DNA of 59,805 nucleotides, taken from an uncultured Eggerthellaceae bacterium. GTDB taxonomy: Bacteria > Actinomycetota > Coriobacteriia > Coriobacteriales > Eggerthellaceae. This document shows, one piece after another, positions 33,968 through 42,298 of the stretch; position 1 is the stretch's first letter; every line of letters starts with the position of its first letter. Location: the NCBI GenBank assembly GCA_947564425.1, contig CANOBU010000002.1:1-59805 (forward strand), written 5' to 3'. A program made the position numbers and the translations under genes. The notes beneath the pieces are model-generated. The model was given only the letters and a program-made list of their open reading frames with translations. It was not told the DNA's origin and did not search any database.

Positions 33968-35452
33968 CTAGGACTCGAACTCCTCGATCTTCTCGATGAG
34001 CTCCTGGCGCGAATGGACATCGGTCTTCTGGTAGATGCTGTATATGTGGGCCTTCACCGTGTGGATGGATACTACCAGCTCCTTTTCGATCATGCTCATG
34101 GAATAGCGCCGCGACAGCAGGAACAGCACCTCGGTCTGGCGCGGTGTGAGCCCATGGCAATCGGCGAAGCGGATGATCTTCTGGCGCCAGGCCCCCTGGG
34201 GCGGTTGGCCGTCCTGAGGCGGCCCGTCCTGGGCCTCGATGTCGGCGTCCATGGCGAAATGCTCCACGAAGGGGGTGTAGTTGTCCTTGAACACGAACGC
34301 CTGCAGCCCCACGAAGGCTATGGCGATCAAGCTGATGAATATGCTGGGGGCGATAGGCGAGTCGATGGAGGGGCTCAGGATGATGGAGGCCGCGAAGAAC
34401 CCCAGGCCCAGACCGATGATCTCGCCGAAGCGCCCGAAGGCCATGTTGGCGAAGGGCTGCACCTGATGGATGCGCATGTACTCGGCCACGGCGGTCCAGC
34501 AGATTATCTCGTCGATCATGGCCACCAGTACCATGGCGAACAGCAGGGCGATCCTTCCCTCCAGCGGCACGTAGGGCAGAAGCAGTAGGCAGGTGACCAC
34601 CACCGGAGCGATGATCTTAATGATGAGGCTCACCTGATAGCGGGGTCCGAAACGCACATCGACTACCTTGAATACCGCAGCGGCCACCAGAGCGCTCAGG
34701 ATTATCGCCTGCACCGCCATGCTGGAGGTCATGGCCAGGGCGTAGAAGCCGAACCCGATAAGGAAGTTGTTGGCCACCATGGCCACGGCCGAATGGAAGA
34801 GCGAGCGGAAATCGGGCGGCCGGGAATTCTCAGGCACGGCGTATTCCCCCGAAGCTGCAACCCTCCGCCGCCACAGCACGAAGAGTCCCACCGAGAGGGC
34901 CGCGACGAAGAAGCAGGCCACCGGCGCCGCCTGGTCCTTCAGCCCTATCATGACGATGAACAGCACCGCCGCCGCTATCAGCGTGGAAAGAGCCGGGTAC
35001 ATGCAGGCTTGGGGATGGGCGAGGTCAGCCAAGAAGAAGCCCCAAAGCGCCATGAGGACCACGGTGCCCGCGCCGGCCAGAAGCCAGGCGGCGAACAGCA
35101 GCACCTCCCCGAACCGGACGACCTCCGCCACGGCTGGAAAAGCCAGCAGCACCAACACCGCCCCCGAAAGGATATCCACGGCCCGAGACCGCACGAGATG
35201 CTGGGCTGTGGGCGCGATGATCAGCGCCGCGAGTATCTCACCCAGCAAGAACGCCAGGACCAGCAGGGACTTCGTCGCCTGGACTGTTTCCGGGCCCGCC
35301 CCCGCGCATCCCAGCATAAGGTACAGCCATGCCAGATACAGCCCGAAACCGAAAATTCCCAGGACGTCAGTGGGACGTATGGCTAGCTTTGACGCCCCCC
35401 CCCCGAATCGCAAAGCGAATGGGAGATCCTCATCTTTGGATCCTGCACTCAA
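33968..35452 (-). CDS. LuxR-family regulator with a 12-helix membrane sensor
   Basis: A 494-residue protein with about twelve hydrophobic segments (about 35-395) followed by a cytosolic LuxR-type helix-turn-helix (LTPRQTEVLFLLSRRYSMSMIEKELVVSIHTVKAHIYSIYQK). This design, an MFS-like membrane domain with a C-terminal DNA-binding domain, is typical of Eggerthellaceae, where such genes often lie next to molybdoenzyme genes and regulate them in response to a substrate (established for some catechol dehydroxylases; inferred here). It is encoded last in the block and may control the operon from 41.5 to 35.5 kb. Start ATG at 35452 follows AAGGAAGGGGG. Confidence 0.9.
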   Translation of the reverse strand: MSAGSKDEDLPFALRFGGGASKLAIRPTDVLGIFGFGLYLAWLYLMLGCAGAGPETVQATKSLLVLAFLLGEILAALIIAPTAQHLVRSRAVDILSGAVLVLLAFPAVAEVVRFGEVLLFAAWLLAGAGTVVLMALWGFFLADLAHPQACMYPALSTLIAAAVLFIVMIGLKDQAAPVACFFVAALSVGLFVLWRRRVAASGEYAVPENSRPPDFRSLFHSAVAMVANNFLIGFGFYALAMTSSMAVQAIILSALVAAAVFKVVDVRFGPRYQVSLIIKIIAPVVVTCLLLLPYVPLEGRIALLFAMVLVAMIDEIICWTAVAEYMRIHQVQPFANMAFGRFGEIIGLGLGFFAASIILSPSIDSPIAPSIFISLIAIAFVGLQAFVFKDNYTPFVEHFAMDADIEAQDGPPQDGQPPQGAWRQKIIRFADCHGLTPRQTEVLFLLSRRYSMSMIEKELVVSIHTVKAHIYSIYQKTDVHSRQELIEKIEEFES

Positions 35453-35513
35453 AAGGCCCCCTTCCTTTTGTTCGATTCTATTGTACTCCAGCAGGCGCTT
35501 CGACCACCGAGGG

Positions 35514-35768
35514 CTAGTCCGCGGCCCCTCCCCGCCGCTCAGGCATCACCCGTTTCATGATGAGCGCGAACACCACCCAGGGCGCCGCCACCAGATTCGC
35601 AATGAAGAAGGGGATGGCAAGGCCGCTGCCGCCGCACAGGATGATCACGACGAAAGAGGCGATTATATCGAGGCTCAAGACCCCCAGCATAAGCGGAAGC
35701 GAGGTCGTCTTCGAGCCGATGAGCACCGCGCAGCAAGCCGCCATGGCGACAAGTATGAGCAATTCCAT
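35514..35768 (-). CDS. Small membrane protein
   Basis: An 84-residue protein with two or three hydrophobic helices (MELLILVAMAACCAVLIG, GVLSLDIIASFVVIILCG, FFIANLVAAPWVVFALI). It begins 42 bp after the symporter gene stop, with GGAAGGAGCG before the ATG at 35768, and is likely a companion of that transporter. Function not recognised. Confidence 0.7.
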   Translation of the reverse strand: MELLILVAMAACCAVLIGSKTTSLPLMLGVLSLDIIASFVVIILCGGSGLAIPFFIANLVAAPWVVFALIMKRVMPERRGGAAD

Positions 35769-35810
35769 AGACGCTCCTTCCAGGCGACCTGCAGCCGCCT
35801 TGCCGATTTC

Positions 35811-37364
35811 CTACCGGTCCGCCGTCGTCGGAAGCCCCGCAGCCGCGCCGTCGGACCCATCCCCCAGGGCCGCATCGCCGGCCGCCTCGCCCTCCAACCG
35901 GACCCCTTGGTCGTAGCCGCGGTCGGCCGCGAAGGCCCGCTTGCCGGCTGCCAGGCGCTCGCGGTAGGCCGCATAGTCCCTCAGCCCCCGGTCGCCCGCC
36001 AGCAGGCTACCCAGAACAATGATGGTTATGGACGACACCATCCCCGGCCAGAACGGCTGCACACCGAAGGGGCTTCCCAGCACATACCACAAGGTGGAAA
36101 GCGTGCCCCCCACCAGCAACCCGGCAAAGCCCGCCGCATTCGAAGTGCGCTTCCAGTAGATGCCGAACAGCAGCAAGATAACCGCAATGGCCTTGATTTG
36201 CGAAGCGCTCATGAGCGAATTCAGAAACGACGCATTGGTGCCGCTTATAGCCATGGCCACGACCAGCGCCGCCACGATGACGCCACGGGTTACCATGAGC
36301 GCCTGGCGGTCGGTCACATCCCGGCGCCGAGCCTTCTGAATGGGCATGAACAGCTCCTGCAGCGTCAGTTTCGCGATGGCAACCGTGAACCAGGGTGCCG
36401 TGGAGAAGATGGCGGCGAACACCCCCATAACCGTGAGCCCCGCCAGCTCCGGCGATATGGCATTGGTCATGAGATATAGCGAGTTATCGGGACGGATGCC
36501 CTCCAGGGAAACCGCCGCGCAGAGCCCCACCGTGGCCGGCGCGAAGGCGAACAGCGCACTGACTCCCGCCACAATGAAATGGCTGCGTTCCGCCGTTTTC
36601 ATATCCTTGGCGCAATAGCCGATATTCACCGATGTGGTGGAGATGGCAAACCCCAGCGCTCCGCCTACGAACTGGGCCACCACCGTGGGAATGCCCGGGG
36701 TGAAGGGATTGAAATAGCTCTCGGGCAGCTTCTGCGCCAACGCTCCGGGGCCGCCCACGTGGTTCAGACACACCAACGCCGCGAAGCTGATGCCGAAGAA
36801 GATGACGAAAGCATGCATCTTGTTCATCTCGGCTATGCCGTTGATTCCCGGCAGTGCCATAGCCAGGAACAGCGCGAACACGATCACCGTGGCCAAGGTC
36901 TCATTGAGCCCCAACATGCTGGCCATGTACATGCTGGCCGCCGACACCTGGGTGGACAAGATGATGAACAGCGGGATGATGGTGAACGCGAACACCAGGT
37001 AGCGTATCTTCTGGTTGAAGCGTATGCCGAAAGCCTCCGGCTCGGTGATGGCGCCGGTATCGCGCATCTCGAAGAAGAACCGGCAGAAGCATTTGCTGAA
37101 CACGATGCAGCCCATGCTGGAACCCCAGATGCCCCACAGGGCAGCGTACCCGGTGGTATAGCCGGTCCCGGCCGTACCGGTGGTGGTGGAGGCCGCGATG
37201 AGATCGGCGAACAGCATGGTGGTCACGGCGAAGAGGGGCATCTTGCCGTTGGCCACGAAGAAGCTGCGGACGGTCCTCACATGGCCCAGCTCCCGGCGCC
37301 GCGCAATGAAGGCCAGGAGCAGCGTAAGCAGGAGATATACAACTACCATCGAAAAGGCGATCAT
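35811..37364 (-). CDS. Sodium:solute symporter (SSS family)
   Basis: A 517-residue transporter with about thirteen helices. Typical SSS features: AVTTMLFADLIAASTTTGTAGTGYTTG near the first helices and MNKMHAFVIFFG mid-protein. The C-terminal tail is hydrophilic (Glu/Gly/Ala). The substrate is unknown; its place between the MFS transporter and the LuxR gene suggests uptake of the substrate, or a product, of the molybdoenzyme downstream in the same block. Start ATG at 37364. Confidence 0.9.
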   Translation of the reverse strand: MIAFSMVVVYLLLTLLLAFIARRRELGHVRTVRSFFVANGKMPLFAVTTMLFADLIAASTTTGTAGTGYTTGYAALWGIWGSSMGCIVFSKCFCRFFFEMRDTGAITEPEAFGIRFNQKIRYLVFAFTIIPLFIILSTQVSAASMYMASMLGLNETLATVIVFALFLAMALPGINGIAEMNKMHAFVIFFGISFAALVCLNHVGGPGALAQKLPESYFNPFTPGIPTVVAQFVGGALGFAISTTSVNIGYCAKDMKTAERSHFIVAGVSALFAFAPATVGLCAAVSLEGIRPDNSLYLMTNAISPELAGLTVMGVFAAIFSTAPWFTVAIAKLTLQELFMPIQKARRRDVTDRQALMVTRGVIVAALVVAMAISGTNASFLNSLMSASQIKAIAVILLLFGIYWKRTSNAAGFAGLLVGGTLSTLWYVLGSPFGVQPFWPGMVSSITIIVLGSLLAGDRGLRDYAAYRERLAAGKRAFAADRGYDQGVRLEGEAAGDAALGDGSDGAAAGLPTTADR

Positions 37365-37470
37365 GGAAATGGCCTTTCTTTACGAATCGGGCCGGGCGGA
37401 GCGGACGCTGCCCGGCATTCCGCGCGGTTCGCTGAAAGTTCGACGATAGACCGGTCTCATCAATGGGCGG

Positions 37471-37519
37471 GATGCAGGAAGGGTGTCTGCCGGAAATCCT
37501 GCAGCATACTTCCTGCATC
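37471..37519. other. Inverted repeat in the gap between MFS and symporter genes
   Basis: GATGCAGGAAG (37471-37481) and CTTCCTGCATC (37509-37519) are perfect reverse complements separated by 27 nt. In the 213-bp gap it could be the MFS transcript terminator or an operator for the symporter gene. Confidence 0.45.
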
Positions 37520-37577
37520 CGCATCCCATCGACTGCAGATGAATCGGAACCGGCCGTTTCCCACAGGGAAGCGGATT

Positions 37578-38888
37578 CTATTCCGCCGGTTTCACCTCAG
37601 GCTCGATATCCTCCCATTTGTATTTTCCGACAAACGTGGAGGCGATGCAGCCCAGTATGGCAATAACCACAACCACTACCATGCCGATAATAAGCGTGGG
37701 CATGTAAGAGCCCAGGTAGTCATAGCACCATCCCATGAGCGACGAGGAGATGCCGCCGATGATGGAAGAGCCGGTGGCCACATAGCCCCAGATCTTGGAG
37801 TAGTCCGCATTGCCGAAGACGCGGCGCACGGCCACGGCCCAGCCCACGCGGGAGGGGGCGTTGCAGAAGCCCAAGCAGAAGCCACCGGCTACCAGGACGC
37901 CCGCAGAGGTGCCGGCGAAGTACCACAGCAGGAAGGCCGCCAGCCAAACGCACTGGAACACCACGAAGGTAATGCCCAGCTTGAAGCGGTCGATCATGGC
38001 GCCCATGGCCAGCTTGGAGATGAGGTTGCCCAGGGCGGCGGCAGACACCATGGTCGCGCCCACCACAGCGGCATTGGCCTCGTCGGGCGTACCCGTCAGC
38101 AGCTCCTTGGCGATGCCGGACTGGCTGTTGTTCCAGCCCATGCCCAGGGCTGTAAGCATGACGCCGATGATGATCACCCAGAACGCCGGGGTCTTCAGGG
38201 CGTTCTTGGCCCGTACGCCCATGTTCAGGTTGGACTCGGCGCTTTCCTCGGTCTTCTCGTTGGGATCATAGCCGAACGGCTCCAGGCCCTTGTCGGCCGG
38301 ACTGCGCTTGATCACGAACAGCGTCCAAGGCAAAATGAGCACCGCCATCAGGATGGCGTTGATCAAGTAGGACGTCTGCCAGCCCTGCTCGGCGATGATC
38401 CAACGGAACAGCGGCGCCCAGAAGATGGTGGACACGCCGGCGAAAGCCGAGGCGATGCCGATCATCTTGCCGCGGTACTTCTTGGCGAACCAGTTGCCGC
38501 ACAGCACCGGGGTGGCCATGGTGAAGCAGGCCGAGATGCCGAAGCCGCCGATGAAGCCCGCGATGTAGAACATGATCAGGTTGTTGGCGAAAGAGCACAG
38601 AAGCGGGCAGGCGATCATGCATATCGCGCCGGCGGTCATCGCCAGGTTGATGTTGACCTTCTCGTTGTTGAAGATGCTGCCCCAAACCGGCATCGATATG
38701 ACGATGGAGATGGCCTGGGTGGTAAGCATGAACATGAAGTCGCCGCGCTTGATCTGCAGAGCTTCCGTAACGGGCAGCGCATACACGCTGATGATGGAAT
38801 TGATCAGCGCCATGGAGCCCGCGAACATGAAGCAGCAGCTGATCAGGATAAGCCATGCGTAGTGGAACTTCTTAGTTTCGCTCGCCAT
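37578..38888 (-). CDS. MFS transporter (OFA, oxalate/formate antiporter-like)
   Basis: A 436-residue, 12-helix major facilitator. It starts FHYAWLILISCCFMF and carries GGFGISACFTMATPVLCGNWFAKKYRGKMIG, typical of the OFA subfamily, which exchanges organic anions. It follows the molybdoenzyme and Fe-S genes (78 bp after) and so probably imports the substrate or exports the product of that enzyme. This arrangement (molybdoenzyme, ferredoxin subunit, MFS transporter) matches what I recall of Gordonibacter catechol dehydroxylase loci. Start ATG at 38888, with GGAGGGATAT upstream. Confidence 0.88.
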   Translation of the reverse strand: MASETKKFHYAWLILISCCFMFAGSMALINSIISVYALPVTEALQIKRGDFMFMLTTQAISIVISMPVWGSIFNNEKVNINLAMTAGAICMIACPLLCSFANNLIMFYIAGFIGGFGISACFTMATPVLCGNWFAKKYRGKMIGIASAFAGVSTIFWAPLFRWIIAEQGWQTSYLINAILMAVLILPWTLFVIKRSPADKGLEPFGYDPNEKTEESAESNLNMGVRAKNALKTPAFWVIIIGVMLTALGMGWNNSQSGIAKELLTGTPDEANAAVVGATMVSAAALGNLISKLAMGAMIDRFKLGITFVVFQCVWLAAFLLWYFAGTSAGVLVAGGFCLGFCNAPSRVGWAVAVRRVFGNADYSKIWGYVATGSSIIGGISSSLMGWCYDYLGSYMPTLIIGMVVVVVIAILGCIASTFVGKYKWEDIEPEVKPAE

Positions 38889-38967
38889 TTATATCCCTCC
38901 TTGATTGATAGAAACCCCTAGGGGCTGCCGACCGCCTTTCCGGCAGCCGGCAGCCCGATGCCCTCCC

Positions 38968-39312
38968 CTAGTCTTGCAGGGGGACGAAGATCGTCTGGCG
39001 GGTCTTTGCCTCCAGCTTGGGAGCCAGCTCCTCCACAGTGCCGTACTCCATGCAGCCGGTATAGCAGCTGTGCACGCAGGCCGGCAGCTTGCCCTTGGCC
39101 GTACGGTCGGCGCACAGGTCGCACATGTCCGTGGGGACGGGCATGTATACCAGCTGCCACTTATCGCCTTCGATCTGCCACGGGCCTACCTCGTACACCT
39201 TGATGCCGTTGGCATCGCCCTCGGGGTACCCGTGTTCCATCTTGCAGGCCACCTCGCAAGTGTGGCAGTTAGAGCAGAACTCGTAATCAATGAGCAGTGC
39301 TTGCTTTGACAT
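38968..39312 (-). CDS. 4Fe-4S ferredoxin subunit of the molybdoenzyme
   Basis: A 114-residue Fe-S protein with CSNCHTCEVACKMEH and a second set MCDLCADRTAKGKLPACVHSCYTGC. It is the electron-transfer partner of the catalytic subunit, with fewer Fe-S motifs than DmsB. I choose the ATG at 39312 because GAGGAGG lies 6 bp before it; this start lies 26 bp inside the catalytic gene end. No signal peptide: the enzyme is probably cytoplasmic. Confidence 0.88.
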   Translation of the reverse strand: MSKQALLIDYEFCSNCHTCEVACKMEHGYPEGDANGIKVYEVGPWQIEGDKWQLVYMPVPTDMCDLCADRTAKGKLPACVHSCYTGCMEYGTVEELAPKLEAKTRQTIFVPLQD

Positions 39313-41551
39313 TTGCATCCTCCTCGTCACACTTGTAGATCTTGCAAAGGAGCGCCTTCACATCGGCGCCGAAGCCCGTGGGACCCTGCTGGCCCAACTC
39401 GCTCAGCACGTTGGGGTTCACATCCCAGCAGCCGTACATGGGATCCTCGTGGGGATCGGTCTCGGGGAACCACCAGCCGGAATTCACATTGGCCATGCCG
39501 TACTTCACGATGGGGGTCAGCTTGGCGCGGTGCTTGATGCGGCCGATCTTGTCCTCGACCCACAGCCAGTCGCCGTCCTGGAAGCCCTGCTCCTTGGCCC
39601 ACTTGTCGTTGATCTCCACCAAGGGATCGGGCTGGATCTCGCGCAGCTTCTTCACGTCGCGGTGCTCGCTGTGGAAGAACTGGATCATGCGGGAGCCGGT
39701 CATGGTGATCACCGGGTACTCCTCGTAGAGCTCCGGCGTGGTGTAGGGGCCGTAGTAGGGTTCGTCGTAATAGGGCAGCACGTTCTCGCCGATGCTGGCG
39801 GCGAACGGCGAGTACAGCTCGATGCGGCCGGTAGAGGTGTTGAAGCCCAGGCCGCCGTCGCGGCGCAGCAGGCCCTTCTCGTAGCGGCGGTACTCCTGGC
39901 CGGGCCAGGCCCAGTTCATATCGCGGATATCCTGCCACTTCCAACCGGAGTCCTTCACCAGCTCGTCGTAGATCTCCTCCACGTTGTTCCAGGGGAACAT
40001 CTCGGGGTTGAAGCGACGCCCCAGCTCGAGGACTATCTCGGCGTCGGACTTCGGCTCGCCCTCGATCTTCAGGCCAGCCAGGGGCGACATGGCGCAAGCG
40101 CCCGTGCGCTTGGCGATCATGCCCTTCTTCTCGACGCACATGGCCACCGGCAGGGCCACATCGGCCAGAGCTTGGATGGTGGGGGTGATGCGCCAATCGC
40201 ACACGCAGATGAACTTGAGCTTCTGCAGCACGGGATAGACGCGGTTCAGGTCGGCGTTGCTCATGCAGCACAGGGGGTTCGTGCCCATCATGATGGCGCC
40301 TGTGAAGCCGTAGGGCTCCTCCTTCTCAGCCTGAACCACAGCCAAGTCGGGCTGGTCGAGCACCATGCCCATGCGAATGAACGGGTACTCCTCATAGCCC
40401 ACGACCATCTTCTGCACATCTTCGGGCAGCTCGTCGAAGCCCCAGCTGAAGTAATGGAAGTCGTAGGGCTCAGGGGTGAATATCTGCCCACCGGGCTGGT
40501 CGATGTCGCCGCAGATGGCCAGCATGGCGATGATCGAGCGCACGGCGCCGATGCCGTTGCGCTGCATGTCGAGGGCCAGACCCAGCTGCACAGCGGTGTA
40601 GCGGCCAGCTGCTATCATGCGAGCCGCCTCTTTGATCTTCTCAGGCTCGACCCAAGCCCGCTCGCACAGCTCATCGAAGTCGTATTCGCGAGAGCGCTCC
40701 ACCAGCTCGTCGAAGCCATAGGTCCAGCGGTCGACGAAATCGTGATCGTAGAGGTCCTCCTCGATTATCACCTTCAGCATGGCCATGGCGACAGCGGAAT
40801 CGACAGCCGGGCGAGGCTGGATCCACAGGTCGGCGCGAGCAGCCATCCAGGTAAGGCGCGGATCGATGACGATCATCTTGCTGCCGCGCTTCACGCACTC
40901 GATGACCCACTGGCCGAAGAAGCCGTCGGAGTTGGAAGACACGCAGTTGTTGCCCCAGACGACTAGGACCTCGGGGTCTTTGTACTCGGGGTTGTCGTAG
41001 CGGTCCTCATGGCACTCGGAGCAGTCGGGCATCATGTACCCGCCGGTGCTCACGTTGTACGACATCAGACGGGGCATCCAACAGGCAAGGCCCGACGAGT
41101 AGCTTTCCACGTGAGGCGTGCCCATGGAGTAGGCGAGGCGCTGGGACTGCCACAGGATGTCTCGACCGGTGCCGCAGAACGTCTGCAGCGTGTATTTGCC
41201 ATACTTCTCGCCGAGCTCGGTCATGGTGTTGTACACCAGATCCAGAGCCTCGTCCCAGCTGATGCGCTCCCAAGCGTCAGGGTCGCCCCTCTTCTCGGGG
41301 TCGCGCTTCATGGGGTACAGCAAGCGCTCCTCGCTGTTCACCACATCAGGAAGCGCCGCGCAACGAGGACAGATGTGCCCTTGGTTATAGGGGTGCTCTC
41401 GGTCGCCCTCGACCTTCTCGAGCTTGCCTGTCTCCTTGTTGACGTAGCAAACGATGCCACATCCAGAATGACAGCCTGGCGCCGACCATGCGGTCGTGCG
41501 CGTGACGATGTAATCGTCTTCTTCCCAAGTAGTTGGCAAGTCCTTGTGCAT
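39287..41551 (-). CDS. Molybdopterin oxidoreductase, acetylene hydratase/catechol dehydroxylase type
   Basis: A 754-residue cytoplasmic enzyme: no Tat signal. The 4Fe-4S motif is C27-x3-C31-x3-C35-x25-C61 (CHSGCGIVCYV...HICPRC). GLACWMPRLMSYN (about 154-166) is where a Mo-ligand Cys (Cys157) is expected by position. GNNCVSSNSDGFFGQWV and VIDPRLTWMAARAD follow. The overall pattern resembles the acetylene hydratase/pyrogallol transhydroxylase/catechol dehydroxylase group of the DMSO reductase superfamily. In this family such enzymes act on small aromatic or unsaturated substrates in place of a general electron acceptor. The substrate is unknown. It is followed by its ferredoxin subunit, an MFS transporter, a symporter and a LuxR regulator. 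The start ATG at 41551 has a GGAGAGAGG site. Confidence 0.85.
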   Translation of the reverse strand: MHKDLPTTWEEDDYIVTRTTAWSAPGCHSGCGIVCYVNKETGKLEKVEGDREHPYNQGHICPRCAALPDVVNSEERLLYPMKRDPEKRGDPDAWERISWDEALDLVYNTMTELGEKYGKYTLQTFCGTGRDILWQSQRLAYSMGTPHVESYSSGLACWMPRLMSYNVSTGGYMMPDCSECHEDRYDNPEYKDPEVLVVWGNNCVSSNSDGFFGQWVIECVKRGSKMIVIDPRLTWMAARADLWIQPRPAVDSAVAMAMLKVIIEEDLYDHDFVDRWTYGFDELVERSREYDFDELCERAWVEPEKIKEAARMIAAGRYTAVQLGLALDMQRNGIGAVRSIIAMLAICGDIDQPGGQIFTPEPYDFHYFSWGFDELPEDVQKMVVGYEEYPFIRMGMVLDQPDLAVVQAEKEEPYGFTGAIMMGTNPLCCMSNADLNRVYPVLQKLKFICVCDWRITPTIQALADVALPVAMCVEKKGMIAKRTGACAMSPLAGLKIEGEPKSDAEIVLELGRRFNPEMFPWNNVEEIYDELVKDSGWKWQDIRDMNWAWPGQEYRRYEKGLLRRDGGLGFNTSTGRIELYSPFAASIGENVLPYYDEPYYGPYTTPELYEEYPVITMTGSRMIQFFHSEHRDVKKLREIQPDPLVEINDKWAKEQGFQDGDWLWVEDKIGRIKHRAKLTPIVKYGMANVNSGWWFPETDPHEDPMYGCWDVNPNVLSELGQQGPTGFGADVKALLCKIYKCDEEDANVKASTAH

Positions 41552-42298
41552 ACCTCTCTCCTCTCTCTCCTCTGCTCACTTTTACCCTTGGATTGCACTC
41601 GGGGAGCAAGTTGGACGAAATGGGGATCGGCACAACCTGCAGCCCCGAGCAACCCCAACCTACCGCGTTCCAGGCACCCTGTCCTCGGCATTACTTGCTT
41701 ATTCCCGGGCTCATGAGTACTTAGATTCTCTAAGGAGGAAGCATTGGGAGAAAAGTATTAGGAGCTATAGAATTGCCTGTTCAAACCTTCAATAGGAACG
41801 AGAATAACAAACGGATGCACCGATAGGGCAGGGTCGGAGGTGTAAAGGGCCGCAGCGCCATCTTTCGCGCGACGCTTCCAAGCCTCACTCCGGATTATCA
41901 GGCGGTATCGCCGGCCTTTACCCCCCCAACTTCCCGAAATGGGCTCCAGCGTGGTCACAATCCCGACTTTTTAGAGCCGAACCGGCCCGTTCGCCCGCGC
42001 GCCTGCAGGCGCCCTCGGCAAAAGCCCAGGTGGGAGTTCGCCAGCAGCGCGCCAGCGAGGCGGCCGGTGCGAAATGGCATCGTTTTCGGGCCCCGAAGCT
42101 CTAAAAAGTCGGGTTTGTGACCACCGAAGGCGGTAAAACGAGCAGTAACCGATGCCGGCAAGGAGAATACGCCGGGCCGGAAGTTGGGGGTGGGGGTTAT
42201 CCAGCCATCGGCGCCGTGGCGTGAAATGCCATGAGCGAAGCGAGAGATGGCGCTGCCTGCGTTGCCGCCTCCCGCACGGCCCCTCGACTGCCTGGAAG
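41552..42298. other. Long intergenic region upstream of the molybdoenzyme operon
   Basis: Some 750 bp. It begins with the promoter side of the molybdoenzyme operon (41552-41950; a purine-rich AGAGGAG tract by the start, no certain promoter) and contains one 170-bp inverted-repeat element. No gene is visible. Confidence 0.6.
41953..42122. mobile_element. 170-bp element with 25-bp terminal inverted repeats (MITE-like)
   Basis: GGTCACAATCCCGACTTTTT...AGAGC (41953-41977) matches the reverse complement of 42098-42122 at 24 of 25 bases; weaker pairing continues for about 11 further bases. There is no ORF of use inside and no obvious target-site duplication. Size and ends fit a miniature inverted-repeat element, but a structured RNA is also possible. 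Confidence 0.6.

Noticed and set aside
41838..41922. Weak inverted repeat (GGNGTAAAGGGCCG) near the molybdoenzyme promoter
   Set aside because: Several mismatches and no consistent stem; not supported.
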